Assembly (NCBI GenBank): GCA_040756745.1
Contig: JBFLYO010000026.1
Span: 1 to 57,139 of the forward strand
Length of the DNA: 57,139 nucleotides
Direction of reading: 5' to 3'
Origin: JBFLYO01 sp040756745
Lineage (GTDB): Bacteria; Bacteroidota; Ignavibacteria; UBA10030; UBA6906
Shown here: positions 8,904 through 17,400 of the stretch, one piece after another
Position numbering within the stretch: position 1 is the first letter of the stretch
Layout of the letters: each line of letters begins with the position of its first letter
The notes under the pieces: model-generated
Told to the model about the DNA's origin: nothing
The model's database searches: none
Seen by the model: only the letters and a program-made list of their open reading frames with translations
Program-made: the position numbers and the translations under genes

Positions 8904-8934
8904 TTGAACCTGAGCGGCGGGATTGCTATATTTT
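8904..8934 (+). promoter_or_regulatory. Promoter of asnS
   Basis: TTGAAC at 8904-8909, a 17-bp spacer and TATATT(TT) at 8927-8934. It lies in the 172-nt gap between nadA and asnS; nothing else is seen in the gap. Confidence 0.6.
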
Positions 8935-8978
8935 CAAAATTTGCCGAACAGAGCAGAGCGTAACCACCGGCCGTGACC

Positions 8979-10274
8979 ATGGGAAGAATCTACATCGAAG
9001 ACCTCGCAGCACACGAAGGATCAACCGTCACGTTGCAGGGGTGGTTGTACAATAAACGCTCGAGCGGGAAGATCAGATTTCCCGTGATGAGGGACGGCAC
9101 CGGATACCTCCAGGGGGTGATGGTGAAGGGGAAGGTGCCCGACGAAGTGTTTGCGCGCTTCGATGCGCTGACGCAGGAGTCGGCGTTCACAATGACCGGC
9201 GTGGTTCGGAAGGAGCCGCGCGCGCCCGGCGGATACGAGCTCGACGTGACCGACCTCTGCATCATTCATATTGCCGACGGCTATCCGATCACCCCGAAAG
9301 AGCATGGCGTCGACTTCCTGATGGATCACCGGCACCTCTGGCTCCGGTCGAGCCGCCAGCACGCCGTGCTTCGCATTCGCCATGAAGTGATCAGAGCGAT
9401 ACGCGAGTTCTTCGACAGCCGGGGATTCCTCCTGCTCGACGCGCCGATTTTTACCCCCGCGGCGTGCGAAGGGACCTCAACGCTTTTCGAAACGGACTAC
9501 TTCGATCTGGGGAAGGCATATCTGACCCAATCGGGCCAGTTGTACGGCGAGGCGGGGGCGATGGCTTTCGGCAAGGTCTACGTGTTCGGCCCGACATTCC
9601 GCGCGGAGAAGTCGAAAACGCGTCGCCACCTGACGGAATTCTGGATGGTCGAGCCGGAGGTGGCGTTCAACGACCTGAACGACACGATGGATCTGGCGGA
9701 GGAATTCCTCGAGCATGTTGTCCAATCGGTGCTGAAAGACCGCCAGACGGAATTGAAGACGCTGGAGCGGAACACCGCGTCGCTGGAGAGGGTCCGGCGG
9801 CCGTTTCCCCGGATCACGTATGACGAGGCGGTCGGCATCTTGAAGTCAAAGGGGGTCGAGTTTCAATGGGGGAACGATCTCGGCGGTACCGACGAGACTT
9901 TGGTGTCCGAGCAATTCGACCGGCCCGTCATGGTACACCGCTACCCTGCGGAAGTGAAGGCATTCTATATGAAGAGAGACCCGCAGAACCCCCGCCTGGC
10001 GCTTGCGGTGGACGTGCTGGCACCCGAGGGGTATGGGGAAATCATCGGGGGCAGTCAGCGTGAAGACAATCTCGATGCGCTGGTCACGCGCCTCCATGAA
10101 CATCAGCTCCCCCAGGAATCATTCGAATGGTACCTCGATCTCCGGCGGTACGGCTCGGTGCCGCATGCGGGGTTCGGTCTGGGGATCGAGCGGACCGTGT
10201 CCTGGATCTGCGGCCTCGACCACCTACGCGAGGCGATTCCGTTCCCGCGGATGATTTACCGCTTGACACCATAA
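8979..10274 (+). CDS. asnS: Asparaginyl-tRNA synthetase
   Basis: Class IIb synthetase, 431 aa. The N-terminal OB-fold has VTLQGWLYNKRSSGKIRFPVMRDGTGYLQ. Class II motifs follow: DSRGFLLLDAPIFTPAACEG (motif 1 region), the substrate-binding LTQSGQLYGEAGAMAFGKVYVFGPTFRAEKSKTRRHLTEFWMVEPE (motif 2) and GFGLGIERTVSWICGLDHLREAIPFPR (motif 3). The AsnRS rather than AspRS identity is read from the LTQSGQLY and HLTEFWMVEPE segments. The ATG at 8979 is chosen over a GTG two codons upstream. Confidence 0.94.
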   Translation: MGRIYIEDLAAHEGSTVTLQGWLYNKRSSGKIRFPVMRDGTGYLQGVMVKGKVPDEVFARFDALTQESAFTMTGVVRKEPRAPGGYELDVTDLCIIHIADGYPITPKEHGVDFLMDHRHLWLRSSRQHAVLRIRHEVIRAIREFFDSRGFLLLDAPIFTPAACEGTSTLFETDYFDLGKAYLTQSGQLYGEAGAMAFGKVYVFGPTFRAEKSKTRRHLTEFWMVEPEVAFNDLNDTMDLAEEFLEHVVQSVLKDRQTELKTLERNTASLERVRRPFPRITYDEAVGILKSKGVEFQWGNDLGGTDETLVSEQFDRPVMVHRYPAEVKAFYMKRDPQNPRLALAVDVLAPEGYGEIIGGSQREDNLDALVTRLHEHQLPQESFEWYLDLRRYGSVPHAGFGLGIERTVSWICGLDHLREAIPFPRMIYRLTP

Positions 10275-10294
10275 ACACTGACTGAACGATCGCG

Positions 10295-11218
10295 ATGCTT
10301 GTTGCCAGCAACCTGCGGAAAGTATTCTCCACGGTGGTGGCGGTGGACGGGGTGTCGTTCGAGATTCAGCGCGGCGAGATCTTGGGCCTGCTTGGCCCGA
10401 ACGGCGCCGGGAAAACCACCACGATCAGGATCATCCTGAACATCCTCGAAGCCGACGGCGGGACGGTGACGTATGACGGCGAGCCGTTCTCGGCGAGCGT
10501 GCGTGACAGGATCGGTTATCTTCCGGAGGAGCGGGGCCTCTATCGCAAGAGCCGGCTCCTCGATACCATCACGTATTTCGCTGAGCTTCGGGGGATGAAG
10601 CGGAGCACTGCCCGCGCGGAGGCGCTCCGGTGGCTGAACAGAGTGTCGCTGAGCGAATACCGCGACCGGAAAGTGGAGGAGCTTTCCAAGGGAAACCAGC
10701 AAAAGGTGCAATTCATTACGTCGATCATCCACGATCCGTCGCTGGTGGTGCTAGATGAACCGCTCTCCGGTCTCGATCCCGTACACCAGATCCTCTTCAT
10801 GGAGATATTCCGGGAGCTCAAACAGGCGGGGAAGGCGATCGTGTTCTCCACCCACCAGATGGACCAGGCGGAAAAGCTGAGCGACACGCTCTGTCTGATC
10901 AACAAAGGGAAGGTCGTGCTGGGGGGAAGCGTCCGGGACGTGAAGCGGCAGTACGGGACGAATTCTGTCCATGTCGAATTCGACGGCGACGGGGCATTTA
11001 TGAGTTCCCTCCCCGGCGTCCGCAGGGCGATGCTGTTCGAAAACGCAGCGGAACTGGAGCTCGTGCCGGGCGCGCGGACGCAGGAACTCCTCTCGGCGAT
11101 GAACGGGAAAGTGGAGTTGCGAAAGTTCGAGCTGCTCGAACCGTCGCTCCAGTCCATCTTTATCCAGATCGTCGGCGGCCCGGCAGGGGGCGCTCCGGCG
11201 GCCAGGGAGGTTGCATGA
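10295..11218 (+). CDS. ABC-2 type exporter, ATP-binding subunit
   Basis: A 307-aa ATPase of the NatA-like group. Walker A is GPNGAGKTTT (residues 34-43), the signature is LSKGNQQKVQF (from residue 130) and Walker B is LVVLDEPLSGLDP (from about 150). The C-terminal extension of about 80 residues is usual for this group. It starts 20 nt after asnS and overlaps the permease gene by 4 nt. Substrate is unknown; NatAB relatives export sodium, but many homologues of this pair are uncharacterised. Confidence 0.9.
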   Translation: MLVASNLRKVFSTVVAVDGVSFEIQRGEILGLLGPNGAGKTTTIRIILNILEADGGTVTYDGEPFSASVRDRIGYLPEERGLYRKSRLLDTITYFAELRGMKRSTARAEALRWLNRVSLSEYRDRKVEELSKGNQQKVQFITSIIHDPSLVVLDEPLSGLDPVHQILFMEIFRELKQAGKAIVFSTHQMDQAEKLSDTLCLINKGKVVLGGSVRDVKRQYGTNSVHVEFDGDGAFMSSLPGVRRAMLFENAAELELVPGARTQELLSAMNGKVELRKFELLEPSLQSIFIQIVGGPAGGAPAAREVA

Positions 11219-12468
11219 TCGCCAAGGCCGTCGCGGTTGCGAAATGGGAGTACCTGGAAAAGGTCAAGAGCAAAGCGTTCCTGATCGGTCTCTTCCTGAC
11301 CCCCGTTATCATGGTTGCGATGGGCGTGATCCCCGGATTGCTGGCTTCCCGCGAAGACACGGAGACGAAGGTTATCGGCGTCATCGACCCCACCGGCGAG
11401 CTTGCGGTGCCGCTTTCGAAGGCGATGCAGGACAAATACAGGCTGTCGAATGGCGAGCCGAATTATCTCATCCGGCTGCTCCGGGTGGGGCGGGGGATAG
11501 ACGCACAGGAGGCGGTCAGCGAAGCAAGCCGGCTCGCGGCAAATGATGAGATCGAAGGGTTCTGCCTGATCAGCACAGGGCCCGATCCGGACAGCGTCGT
11601 GGAATACCGCTCGAAGGCGGTCGGCGATTTCCGGATCGGCATGCGTCTCGAAGAAACGATCCGCTCCATCCTCCAGGAGCGCAAGGCGATAGCCCGAGGG
11701 ATCGATCCCGCCATGATGCGCGATCTCAGCGTGAAGCTCGACGTAAAGATGATCAAACTCTCGAAGACCGGAGAAACGGAAGACGCCGGCTTCGAGCGGG
11801 TGTTCCTCTCGGCCTACGTCTTCCTGATGATGCTGTTCCTCCTCATCGTGACCTCGGGCCAGCTTCTGGTGAGGAGCATCCTGGAGGAAAAGTCGAACCG
11901 CATCGTGGAGGTCCTGGTGTCTTCCGTTTCGCCCACGGAGTTGATGGCCGGGAAGGTTCTCGGGCTCAGCGCGCTCGGCTTTACGCAGATCGGGTTCTGG
12001 ACGCTGATCGGAGTGGCGGCAAGTCTGAACTTCGGGATCACGCTGATTGCGATTGATCATGCACTGCTGTTGATCATGTACTTTGTTCTCGGGTATCTCT
12101 TCTACGCAGCGGTCTTCATCGGCGCGGGGTCGCCGCTCTCCACCGAGCAGGAAGCCCAGCAGGTTACTTCGTACCTCGTGATCCTGCTGGTGATCCCGAT
12201 CGTCCTGGCCATGCCCGCGATGAAAGACCCCGAGGCAGTCTGGCTGAAGGTGCTCAGTTTCGTACCTTTCCTGACGCCGACGATGATGGCGCTCAGGATT
12301 CCGATCCAGACACCTGCCGCATGGGAGATTGCGGCCACGGTTCTCCTGATGATCGCGTCGATCTACGGTGCAATGGTTGCTGCGGGCCGGATCTTCAGGA
12401 TCGGAATACTATCCACCGGCAAGAGTCCAAAGCTTGCCGAAATCCTCCGTTGGGCCAAAGAGGGGTAA
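11215..12468 (+). CDS. ABC-2 type exporter, permease subunit (NatB-like)
   Basis: A 417-aa membrane protein with one N-terminal transmembrane helix (FLIGLFLTPVIMVAMGVIPGLL). A periplasmic domain of about 150 residues comes next, then a cluster of about five helices from residue 195 on. The segment EEKSNRIVEVLVSSVSPTELMAGKVLG is the conserved cytoplasmic coupling motif of ABC-2 permeases. Its ATG overlaps the stop of the ATPase gene, so the two are coupled and form one exporter. Confidence 0.88.
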   Translation: MIAKAVAVAKWEYLEKVKSKAFLIGLFLTPVIMVAMGVIPGLLASREDTETKVIGVIDPTGELAVPLSKAMQDKYRLSNGEPNYLIRLLRVGRGIDAQEAVSEASRLAANDEIEGFCLISTGPDPDSVVEYRSKAVGDFRIGMRLEETIRSILQERKAIARGIDPAMMRDLSVKLDVKMIKLSKTGETEDAGFERVFLSAYVFLMMLFLLIVTSGQLLVRSILEEKSNRIVEVLVSSVSPTELMAGKVLGLSALGFTQIGFWTLIGVAASLNFGITLIAIDHALLLIMYFVLGYLFYAAVFIGAGSPLSTEQEAQQVTSYLVILLVIPIVLAMPAMKDPEAVWLKVLSFVPFLTPTMMALRIPIQTPAAWEIAATVLLMIASIYGAMVAAGRIFRIGILSTGKSPKLAEILRWAKEG

Positions 12469-12475
12469 CCCGTTC

Positions 12476-12979
12476 ATGAGACGATATCATTGCGTTACTT
12501 TGTTCGTTGTCATTGCCGCTGTAGCGTCGACTGTTCACGCGCAGGTCATTCTTCCCGAGAAAGGGCGGGAGGGAGGAGTGCGCGAACAGGTGTTCGGCCT
12601 CGGTTTTGCCGGCGGGGCGGCGACGGGCGTCGGGCTCAGTTTCCGCCATCATCTCCCGGGCTCCTGGAGCTATGAGATCACCGGGGGGATCATCAAGGTG
12701 GACGACAAGACGTCGTATGCTGTCGGTGGTGAGCTGCAGTACGATCTCGTTCGTGCCGACGTCAGCCGATTCTTCGTTGCGGGAGGAATGGGCTACTACT
12801 ACTCGGGGAGAGGAGCTGGGAACGGCATGGCCGGGCCGGGACGTATCGGACTCGGGGTGGGTGGCGAACTTCCCATGGCATCAGGGTTTCATGTGAGCGG
12901 CGAGTTGTTGTTCACCTATTTCACCGACGGGACGGTGCTCCCGCTGCCGCAGGCGGGGATTCACTACTATTTCTATTGA
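12476..12979 (+). CDS. Small outer-membrane beta-barrel protein, function unknown
   Basis: A 167-aa protein with a signal peptide (residues 1-22, ending VHAQ). The mature part alternates hydrophobic and polar residues with many Gly and aromatic positions (VGLSFRHHLPGSWSYEITGG, AVGGELQYDLV, FFVAGGMGYYYSG) and ends in YYFY, as outer-membrane barrels do. About eight strands are expected. The start at 12476 is preceded by GAGGGG and gives the signal peptide at the N-terminus. It follows the exporter genes after 7 nt; a link to their job is only suggested by position. Confidence 0.7.
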   Translation: MRRYHCVTLFVVIAAVASTVHAQVILPEKGREGGVREQVFGLGFAGGAATGVGLSFRHHLPGSWSYEITGGIIKVDDKTSYAVGGELQYDLVRADVSRFFVAGGMGYYYSGRGAGNGMAGPGRIGLGVGGELPMASGFHVSGELLFTYFTDGTVLPLPQAGIHYYFY

Positions 12980-12986
12980 CGGCGTT

Positions 12987-13017
12987 TTGATTCTCAGGCG
13001 AAAAAACCTTACGTTGA
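12987..13017 (+). promoter_or_regulatory. Promoter of nuoJ
   Basis: TTGATT at 12987-12992, a 17-bp spacer and TACGTT at 13010-13015. It lies in the 66-nt gap before nuoJ, so the complex I membrane genes have their own start here. Confidence 0.5.
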
Positions 13018-13045
13018 GTTTCCAGAGCTTTTCCTTCGTCCGCCC

Positions 13046-13558
13046 GTGAGTGTTGAATCCCTTGCCTTTTTCTTCCTTGGCGCCTTCGCGGTGACCACCG
13101 CCGTGTTGATGGTCCTGCAACGGAACCCCGTGATGAGCGCCATCTTCCTGATCGGGCACTTCTTTGCACTGGCCGGGCTCTATCTGCTCCTCCGCGCGCA
13201 GCTGCTTGCCGTCCTTCAGATCGTCGTCTATACCGGGGCGATTATGGTGCTGGTGGTCTTTGTGATCATGCTGCTGAACCTGGGGGACGAGGATCGGCTG
13301 CGCGAACGCGTCGATCTGAAGATGGTCGTCGGCGTCCTTCTGACGGCCGGCCTGGTCGCCGAGATTGCGTACCTTGTCTTCACCGCTGACGAGCCAACGT
13401 TGCATGCGTCGATCCATCCGCAGGCCGTCTCGATCGGGACGGTGGAAGGGATGGGTGGAGTGATGTTCGGCAAATACCTGCTTCCCTTTGAGGTCACATC
13501 GATTCTCATCCTTGTCGCCATCGTCGGCGCTGTGCTTCTCGCACGAAAGAAATCCTGA
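13046..13558 (+). CDS. nuoJ: NADH-quinone oxidoreductase subunit J
   Basis: Membrane subunit of complex I, 170 aa with five hydrophobic segments. The family pattern NPVMSAIFLIGHFFALAGLYLLLRAQLLAVLQIVVYTGAIMVLVVFVIMLLNL is clear between residues 28 and 82. It starts at GTG, about 22 nt after the predicted transcription start, with no strong Shine-Dalgarno. nuoK follows after 5 nt. Genes for the peripheral arm and for NuoA/H are not upstream here; an unrelated barrel gene is. Confidence 0.93.
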   Translation: MSVESLAFFFLGAFAVTTAVLMVLQRNPVMSAIFLIGHFFALAGLYLLLRAQLLAVLQIVVYTGAIMVLVVFVIMLLNLGDEDRLRERVDLKMVVGVLLTAGLVAEIAYLVFTADEPTLHASIHPQAVSIGTVEGMGGVMFGKYLLPFEVTSILILVAIVGAVLLARKKS

Positions 13559-13563
13559 CCGGC

Positions 13564-13869
13564 ATGGACATCCCCCTTTCCTACTACCTTATCCTCAGCG
13601 CCGTTCTGTTTGCGGTTGGCGTGGCCGGAGTCCTCACGCGCCGGAATGCGATCGTTGTCTTCATGTGCATCGAGCTGATGCTCAATTCCGTCAACCTCAC
13701 CCTCATTGCATTCTCTTCGTTCCTCGGCGACATCAACGGCCAGGCGCTGGTCTTCTTCGTGATGGCGGTGGCGGCGGCCGAGGCGGCGGTCGGGCTCGCG
13801 ATCGTGATCGCGCTGTTCCGCAACAAGCAGACCGTGAATATCGACGAGATCAACATCCTGAAGTGGTAG
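13564..13869 (+). CDS. nuoK: NADH-quinone oxidoreductase subunit K
   Basis: A 101-aa membrane subunit of complex I with three transmembrane helices. The signature LFAVGVAGVLTRRNAIVVFMCIELMLNSVNL contains the conserved glutamate (in CIELMLN) of the proton path, and a second one sits in AAAEAAVGLAIVIALFRN. Length and order (J-K-L-M) are typical. Confidence 0.95.
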   Translation: MDIPLSYYLILSAVLFAVGVAGVLTRRNAIVVFMCIELMLNSVNLTLIAFSSFLGDINGQALVFFVMAVAAAEAAVGLAIVIALFRNKQTVNIDEINILKW

Positions 13870-13879
13870 CGCCCCCACC

Positions 13880-15811
13880 ATGCCGCACGAATTCGTCGGA
13901 TACTCCCTTCTTCTGCCGCTGCTCGGCTTCCTGATCAACGGACTGTTCGGCCGGCTCATCCGGAACGAGCGAATCATCGGCGTCATCGGGAGCGCAACCG
14001 TGGGCGGCGGGTTTGTGATCGCCTGTCTGACGCTCCTGGAGATGCTGCAGCTGCCGCCGGAAGAACGCGCGTTCGTCGTGGAATTTTTTCCCTGGATCGC
14101 GGCAGGAGGGCTGAGCGTCAACGCCGCAGCGCTCGTCGATCAGCTCTCAGTGCTGATGATGCTCATCGTGACCGGCGTCGGATTCCTGATCCACGTCTAT
14201 TCGATGGGTTACATGCACGGCGATCCGGGGTATGGCCGCTTCTTCGCCTACCTGAACCTGTTCATCTTCGCGATGCTGACGCTGGTGCTGGCCGACAATT
14301 TCCTCCTGATGTTCCTCGGCTGGGAGGGCGTGGGACTGTGCTCGTACCTGCTGATCGGTTTCTGGTACGACAGGAACTTTGAGAAGGGGACAACGGCTGA
14401 TGCGGCGAAGAAGGCGTTCATTGTGAACAGGATCGGCGATTTCGGATTCCTCGTCGGGATGTTCCTGATCTACGTGACCTTCAGTTCGCTAAACTTTAAC
14501 ACCGTGTTCGCACAAGCGGAGACGCTTGCGGTGGGGGCGCCGATTCTGACGTTGATCGCCCTGGCCTTGTTTCTGGGCGCCACGGGGAAGTCGGCGCAGA
14601 TCCCGCTCTTCATCTGGCTGCCGGACGCGATGGCGGGACCGACGCCGGTCAGCGCCCTGATCCATGCCGCAACGATGGTGACCGCCGGCGTCTATATGGT
14701 CGCGCGCTGTTCGGTCCTGTATGCCCTCGCGCCCGCAGCGATGGAGGTCGTGGCTGTCATCGGCGCCGCGACTGCCCTGCTCGCTGCGACGATCGGGCTT
14801 GTGCAGAACGACATCAAGAAGGTGCTGGCGTATTCGACAGTGAGTCAGCTGGGGTATATGTTCCTGGCGCTCGGTGTCGGGGCATTCGCCGCCGGTCTCT
14901 TTCACGTCCTGACGCACGCGTTCTTCAAAGCCCTGCTCTTCCTGGGATCGGGCGCCGTCATCCATGCCCTCCACGGCGAGCAGGATATCCGCCACATGGG
15001 AGGCCTCAAAGACTCGTTGCCGGTAACGCACAAGGTGTTTCTGGTCGGAACAATCGCCATTGCAGGAATTCCCCCCTTCGCGGGTTTCTTCAGCAAGGAT
15101 GAAATCCTCTGGAATGCCTTCTCGCGCGGACACGTGATCCTCTGGGCGATGGGACTGGTCGGCGCAGGGTTGACCGCGTTTTACATGGTACGACTGCTCA
15201 CCCTGACCTTCGACGGCGAACGGCGTTGGGGAGAAGGGAAACACCCTCATGAGGCCCCGGCGACGATGACGGTTCCGCTGGTGATCCTTGCCCTGTTGTC
15301 GCTGGTGGGCGGGTTCATTGGCCTTCCGCCGAGCCTGGGGGGCGGAAATGCGATTGAACATTGGCTGGAGCCGGTCTTTGAACGCGCAAACATCGTCATG
15401 GGGGAACCAGGGCATGGAAGTGTAGCATCAGAATATGTTCTGATGCTGCTCTCAGTGGCCGCAGCGGTGGGGGGGATCTTCCTGGCCCGGCGATGGTACC
15501 TGAAACAAAGAAACGTCCCCGAATCCCTGTCCGAACGGTTTTCCGCTGCCTACCGGGTGCTGCTCAACAAATACTATGTCGATGAGCTGTACGAGGCCAC
15601 GGTTGTCAACCCGGTGGTCAAGGGATCGGAGAAACTGCTCTGGAAAATCATCGACGTCAACATCATCGACGGCGTCGTGAACGGGACGGCCCGGGTGATT
15701 GATGCGATAGGGGGGGCGTTTCGTCGCATGCAAACGGGTGTCGCACACAATTACATGCTGGTATTCATTGCCGGCGTCGTAGCGATCGTCGGCTGGCTGA
15801 TCGCACGATAA
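13880..15811 (+). CDS. nuoL: NADH-quinone oxidoreductase subunit L
   Basis: A 643-aa antiporter-like proton-pumping subunit of complex I with about 16 helices. Visible landmarks: FFAYLNLFIFAMLTLVLADNFLLMFLGWEGVGLCSYLLIGFWY (around residue 115-160), GKSAQIPLFIWLPDAMAGPTPVSALIHAATMVTAGVYMVAR (around 235-275), and QNDIKKVLAYSTVSQLGYMFLALGVGAFAAGLFHVLTHAFFKALLFLGSG. The C-terminal amphipathic lateral helix region follows residue 470. All key Lys/His/Glu motifs look intact. Confidence 0.96.
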   Translation: MPHEFVGYSLLLPLLGFLINGLFGRLIRNERIIGVIGSATVGGGFVIACLTLLEMLQLPPEERAFVVEFFPWIAAGGLSVNAAALVDQLSVLMMLIVTGVGFLIHVYSMGYMHGDPGYGRFFAYLNLFIFAMLTLVLADNFLLMFLGWEGVGLCSYLLIGFWYDRNFEKGTTADAAKKAFIVNRIGDFGFLVGMFLIYVTFSSLNFNTVFAQAETLAVGAPILTLIALALFLGATGKSAQIPLFIWLPDAMAGPTPVSALIHAATMVTAGVYMVARCSVLYALAPAAMEVVAVIGAATALLAATIGLVQNDIKKVLAYSTVSQLGYMFLALGVGAFAAGLFHVLTHAFFKALLFLGSGAVIHALHGEQDIRHMGGLKDSLPVTHKVFLVGTIAIAGIPPFAGFFSKDEILWNAFSRGHVILWAMGLVGAGLTAFYMVRLLTLTFDGERRWGEGKHPHEAPATMTVPLVILALLSLVGGFIGLPPSLGGGNAIEHWLEPVFERANIVMGEPGHGSVASEYVLMLLSVAAAVGGIFLARRWYLKQRNVPESLSERFSAAYRVLLNKYYVDELYEATVVNPVVKGSEKLLWKIIDVNIIDGVVNGTARVIDAIGGAFRRMQTGVAHNYMLVFIAGVVAIVGWLIAR

Positions 15812-15825
15812 GGAACCTGGCTCCC

Positions 15826-17400
15826 ATGGAACATCTGCTCCTGAGTTGCATTCTCCTGATTCCGCTGGCCGGGGCCGCCATGGTAGCGGCGTTCCGCTCG
15901 GAAGATGTCAGGACAATCAAGAGCGCGGGGCTCGTGTTCTCCACAGCGGCATTTGTTCTCTCGGTCTGGCTGTTTCTCCTGTTCGACGGTACGGACGGTC
16001 AGATGCAATTCGTTGAGCAGTATCCCTGGATCCCGTCGCTCAATGTCTCCTATCACCTTGGCGTGGACGGGATTTCGCTCCTGTTGGTCGTCCTCACGAC
16101 GTTTCTGACACCGATTGCGCTTCTGGCCTCCTGGGACTCGATCACGACCCGCCTGAAGGGATATGTCGCCCTCATGCTGCTGCTCGAGACGGGAACCCTC
16201 GGAGTGTTCATGGCGCTCGACCTCTTCCTGTTTTACGTCTTCTGGGAATTCATGCTGATTCCGATGTACTTCATCATCGGAATCTGGGGGGGACAGGAGC
16301 GGATCTATGCGGCGATCAAATTCTTCCTCTACACGATGGCGGGCAGTCTGCTGATGCTCGTCGCGATTATCTGGCTCGGCGTCTATGCGTCCACGTTGCC
16401 GGGCGGTCACTTCACGACCAATCTCCTGGAGCTCTACAACGTGGCCCTGGAGATTCCGCGTGGGATCCAGTCGTGGATGTTCCTCGCATTTACGCTGAGC
16501 TTTGCCATCAAGGTCCCGATCTTCCCGCTCCACACGTGGCTGCCCGACGCCCACGTGCAGGCCCCGACGGCCGGGAGCGTGATCCTGGCCGGAGTGCTGC
16601 TGAAGATGGGAACTTACGGGTTGATTCGTTTCGCTCTCCCGCTGTTTCCGACCGCCACGTTCACGTTTCTCCCCTATCTTGCGGGACTCGGCGTGGTCGG
16701 CATCATCTACGGCGCTCTCGTCTCGATGGTGCAGCCCGACATCAAGAAGCTCGTGGCGTATTCCTCGGTAAGCCACCTGGGATTTGTCGTGCTCGGCATC
16801 TTCGCGCTGACGGAAGAAGGGATGCAGGGGAGCGTCATCCAGATGATCAACCACGGCCTCTCGACGGGGGCGCTCTTTCTTCTCGTCGGGATGATCTACG
16901 ACCGCCGGCACACGCGGCTGCTGAAGGACTTCGGAGGGCTTGCCGCCCCGATGCCCGTGTACGCAGCATTTTTCATGATCGTGATGCTGTCGTCCGTGGG
17001 CTTGCCGGGGCTCAACGGTTTTATCGGTGAATTTCTCATACTTCTCGGCGCATTCCGGTCTCCCTTCCTTGCCTCCCCCTGGTTTGCCATCCTGGCGGCC
17101 ACCGGCGTGATCCTCGCCGCGGTCTACCTGCTCTGGAGCTATCAACGCGTGTTCTTCGGGAGGAACGACAATCCCGAGAACCATCGACTCGCCGATCTGA
17201 ACGCGCGCGAGATTGCCGTTCTTGTTCCTGTGGTGGTGTTCATTGTCTGGATCGGCGTGTATCCAGCCACATTCCTCAACAAATCCGCCGCTGCGTCGCG
17301 GCAGATTGTCGTCCGCATGGACCAGGCACGGCACGGGACGCTGAGTGGTGACGGGAACCGCCCAACCGCTCCGGTGCCGACCGCCGAGGCGTCACGATGA
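15826..17400 (+). CDS. nuoM: NADH-quinone oxidoreductase subunit M
   Basis: A 524-aa antiporter-like subunit of complex I with about 14 helices. Landmarks: YHLGVDGISLLLVVLTTFLTPIALL (about residue 82-106), FYVFWEFMLIPMYFIIGIWGG (carrying the key Glu), KVPIFPLHTWLPDAHVQAPTAGSVILAGVLLKMGTYGLIRF, and MVQPDIKKLVAYSSVSHLGFVVLGIFAL. The stop overlaps the start of the antiporter gene (ATGA), so the two proteins are made in a coupled way. Confidence 0.96.
   Translation: MEHLLLSCILLIPLAGAAMVAAFRSEDVRTIKSAGLVFSTAAFVLSVWLFLLFDGTDGQMQFVEQYPWIPSLNVSYHLGVDGISLLLVVLTTFLTPIALLASWDSITTRLKGYVALMLLLETGTLGVFMALDLFLFYVFWEFMLIPMYFIIGIWGGQERIYAAIKFFLYTMAGSLLMLVAIIWLGVYASTLPGGHFTTNLLELYNVALEIPRGIQSWMFLAFTLSFAIKVPIFPLHTWLPDAHVQAPTAGSVILAGVLLKMGTYGLIRFALPLFPTATFTFLPYLAGLGVVGIIYGALVSMVQPDIKKLVAYSSVSHLGFVVLGIFALTEEGMQGSVIQMINHGLSTGALFLLVGMIYDRRHTRLLKDFGGLAAPMPVYAAFFMIVMLSSVGLPGLNGFIGEFLILLGAFRSPFLASPWFAILAATGVILAAVYLLWSYQRVFFGRNDNPENHRLADLNAREIAVLVPVVVFIVWIGVYPATFLNKSAAASRQIVVRMDQARHGTLSGDGNRPTAPVPTAEASR

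Noticed and set aside
10540..12060. Long minus-strand open frame opposite the ABC exporter genes (506 codons)
   Set aside because: Antisense shadow of two well-supported genes, without recognisable motifs.
15751..17334. Long minus-strand open frame opposite nuoM (527 codons)
   Set aside because: Rich in His, Arg, Asp and Gln with no domain; typical of the antisense of a GC-rich membrane-protein gene.
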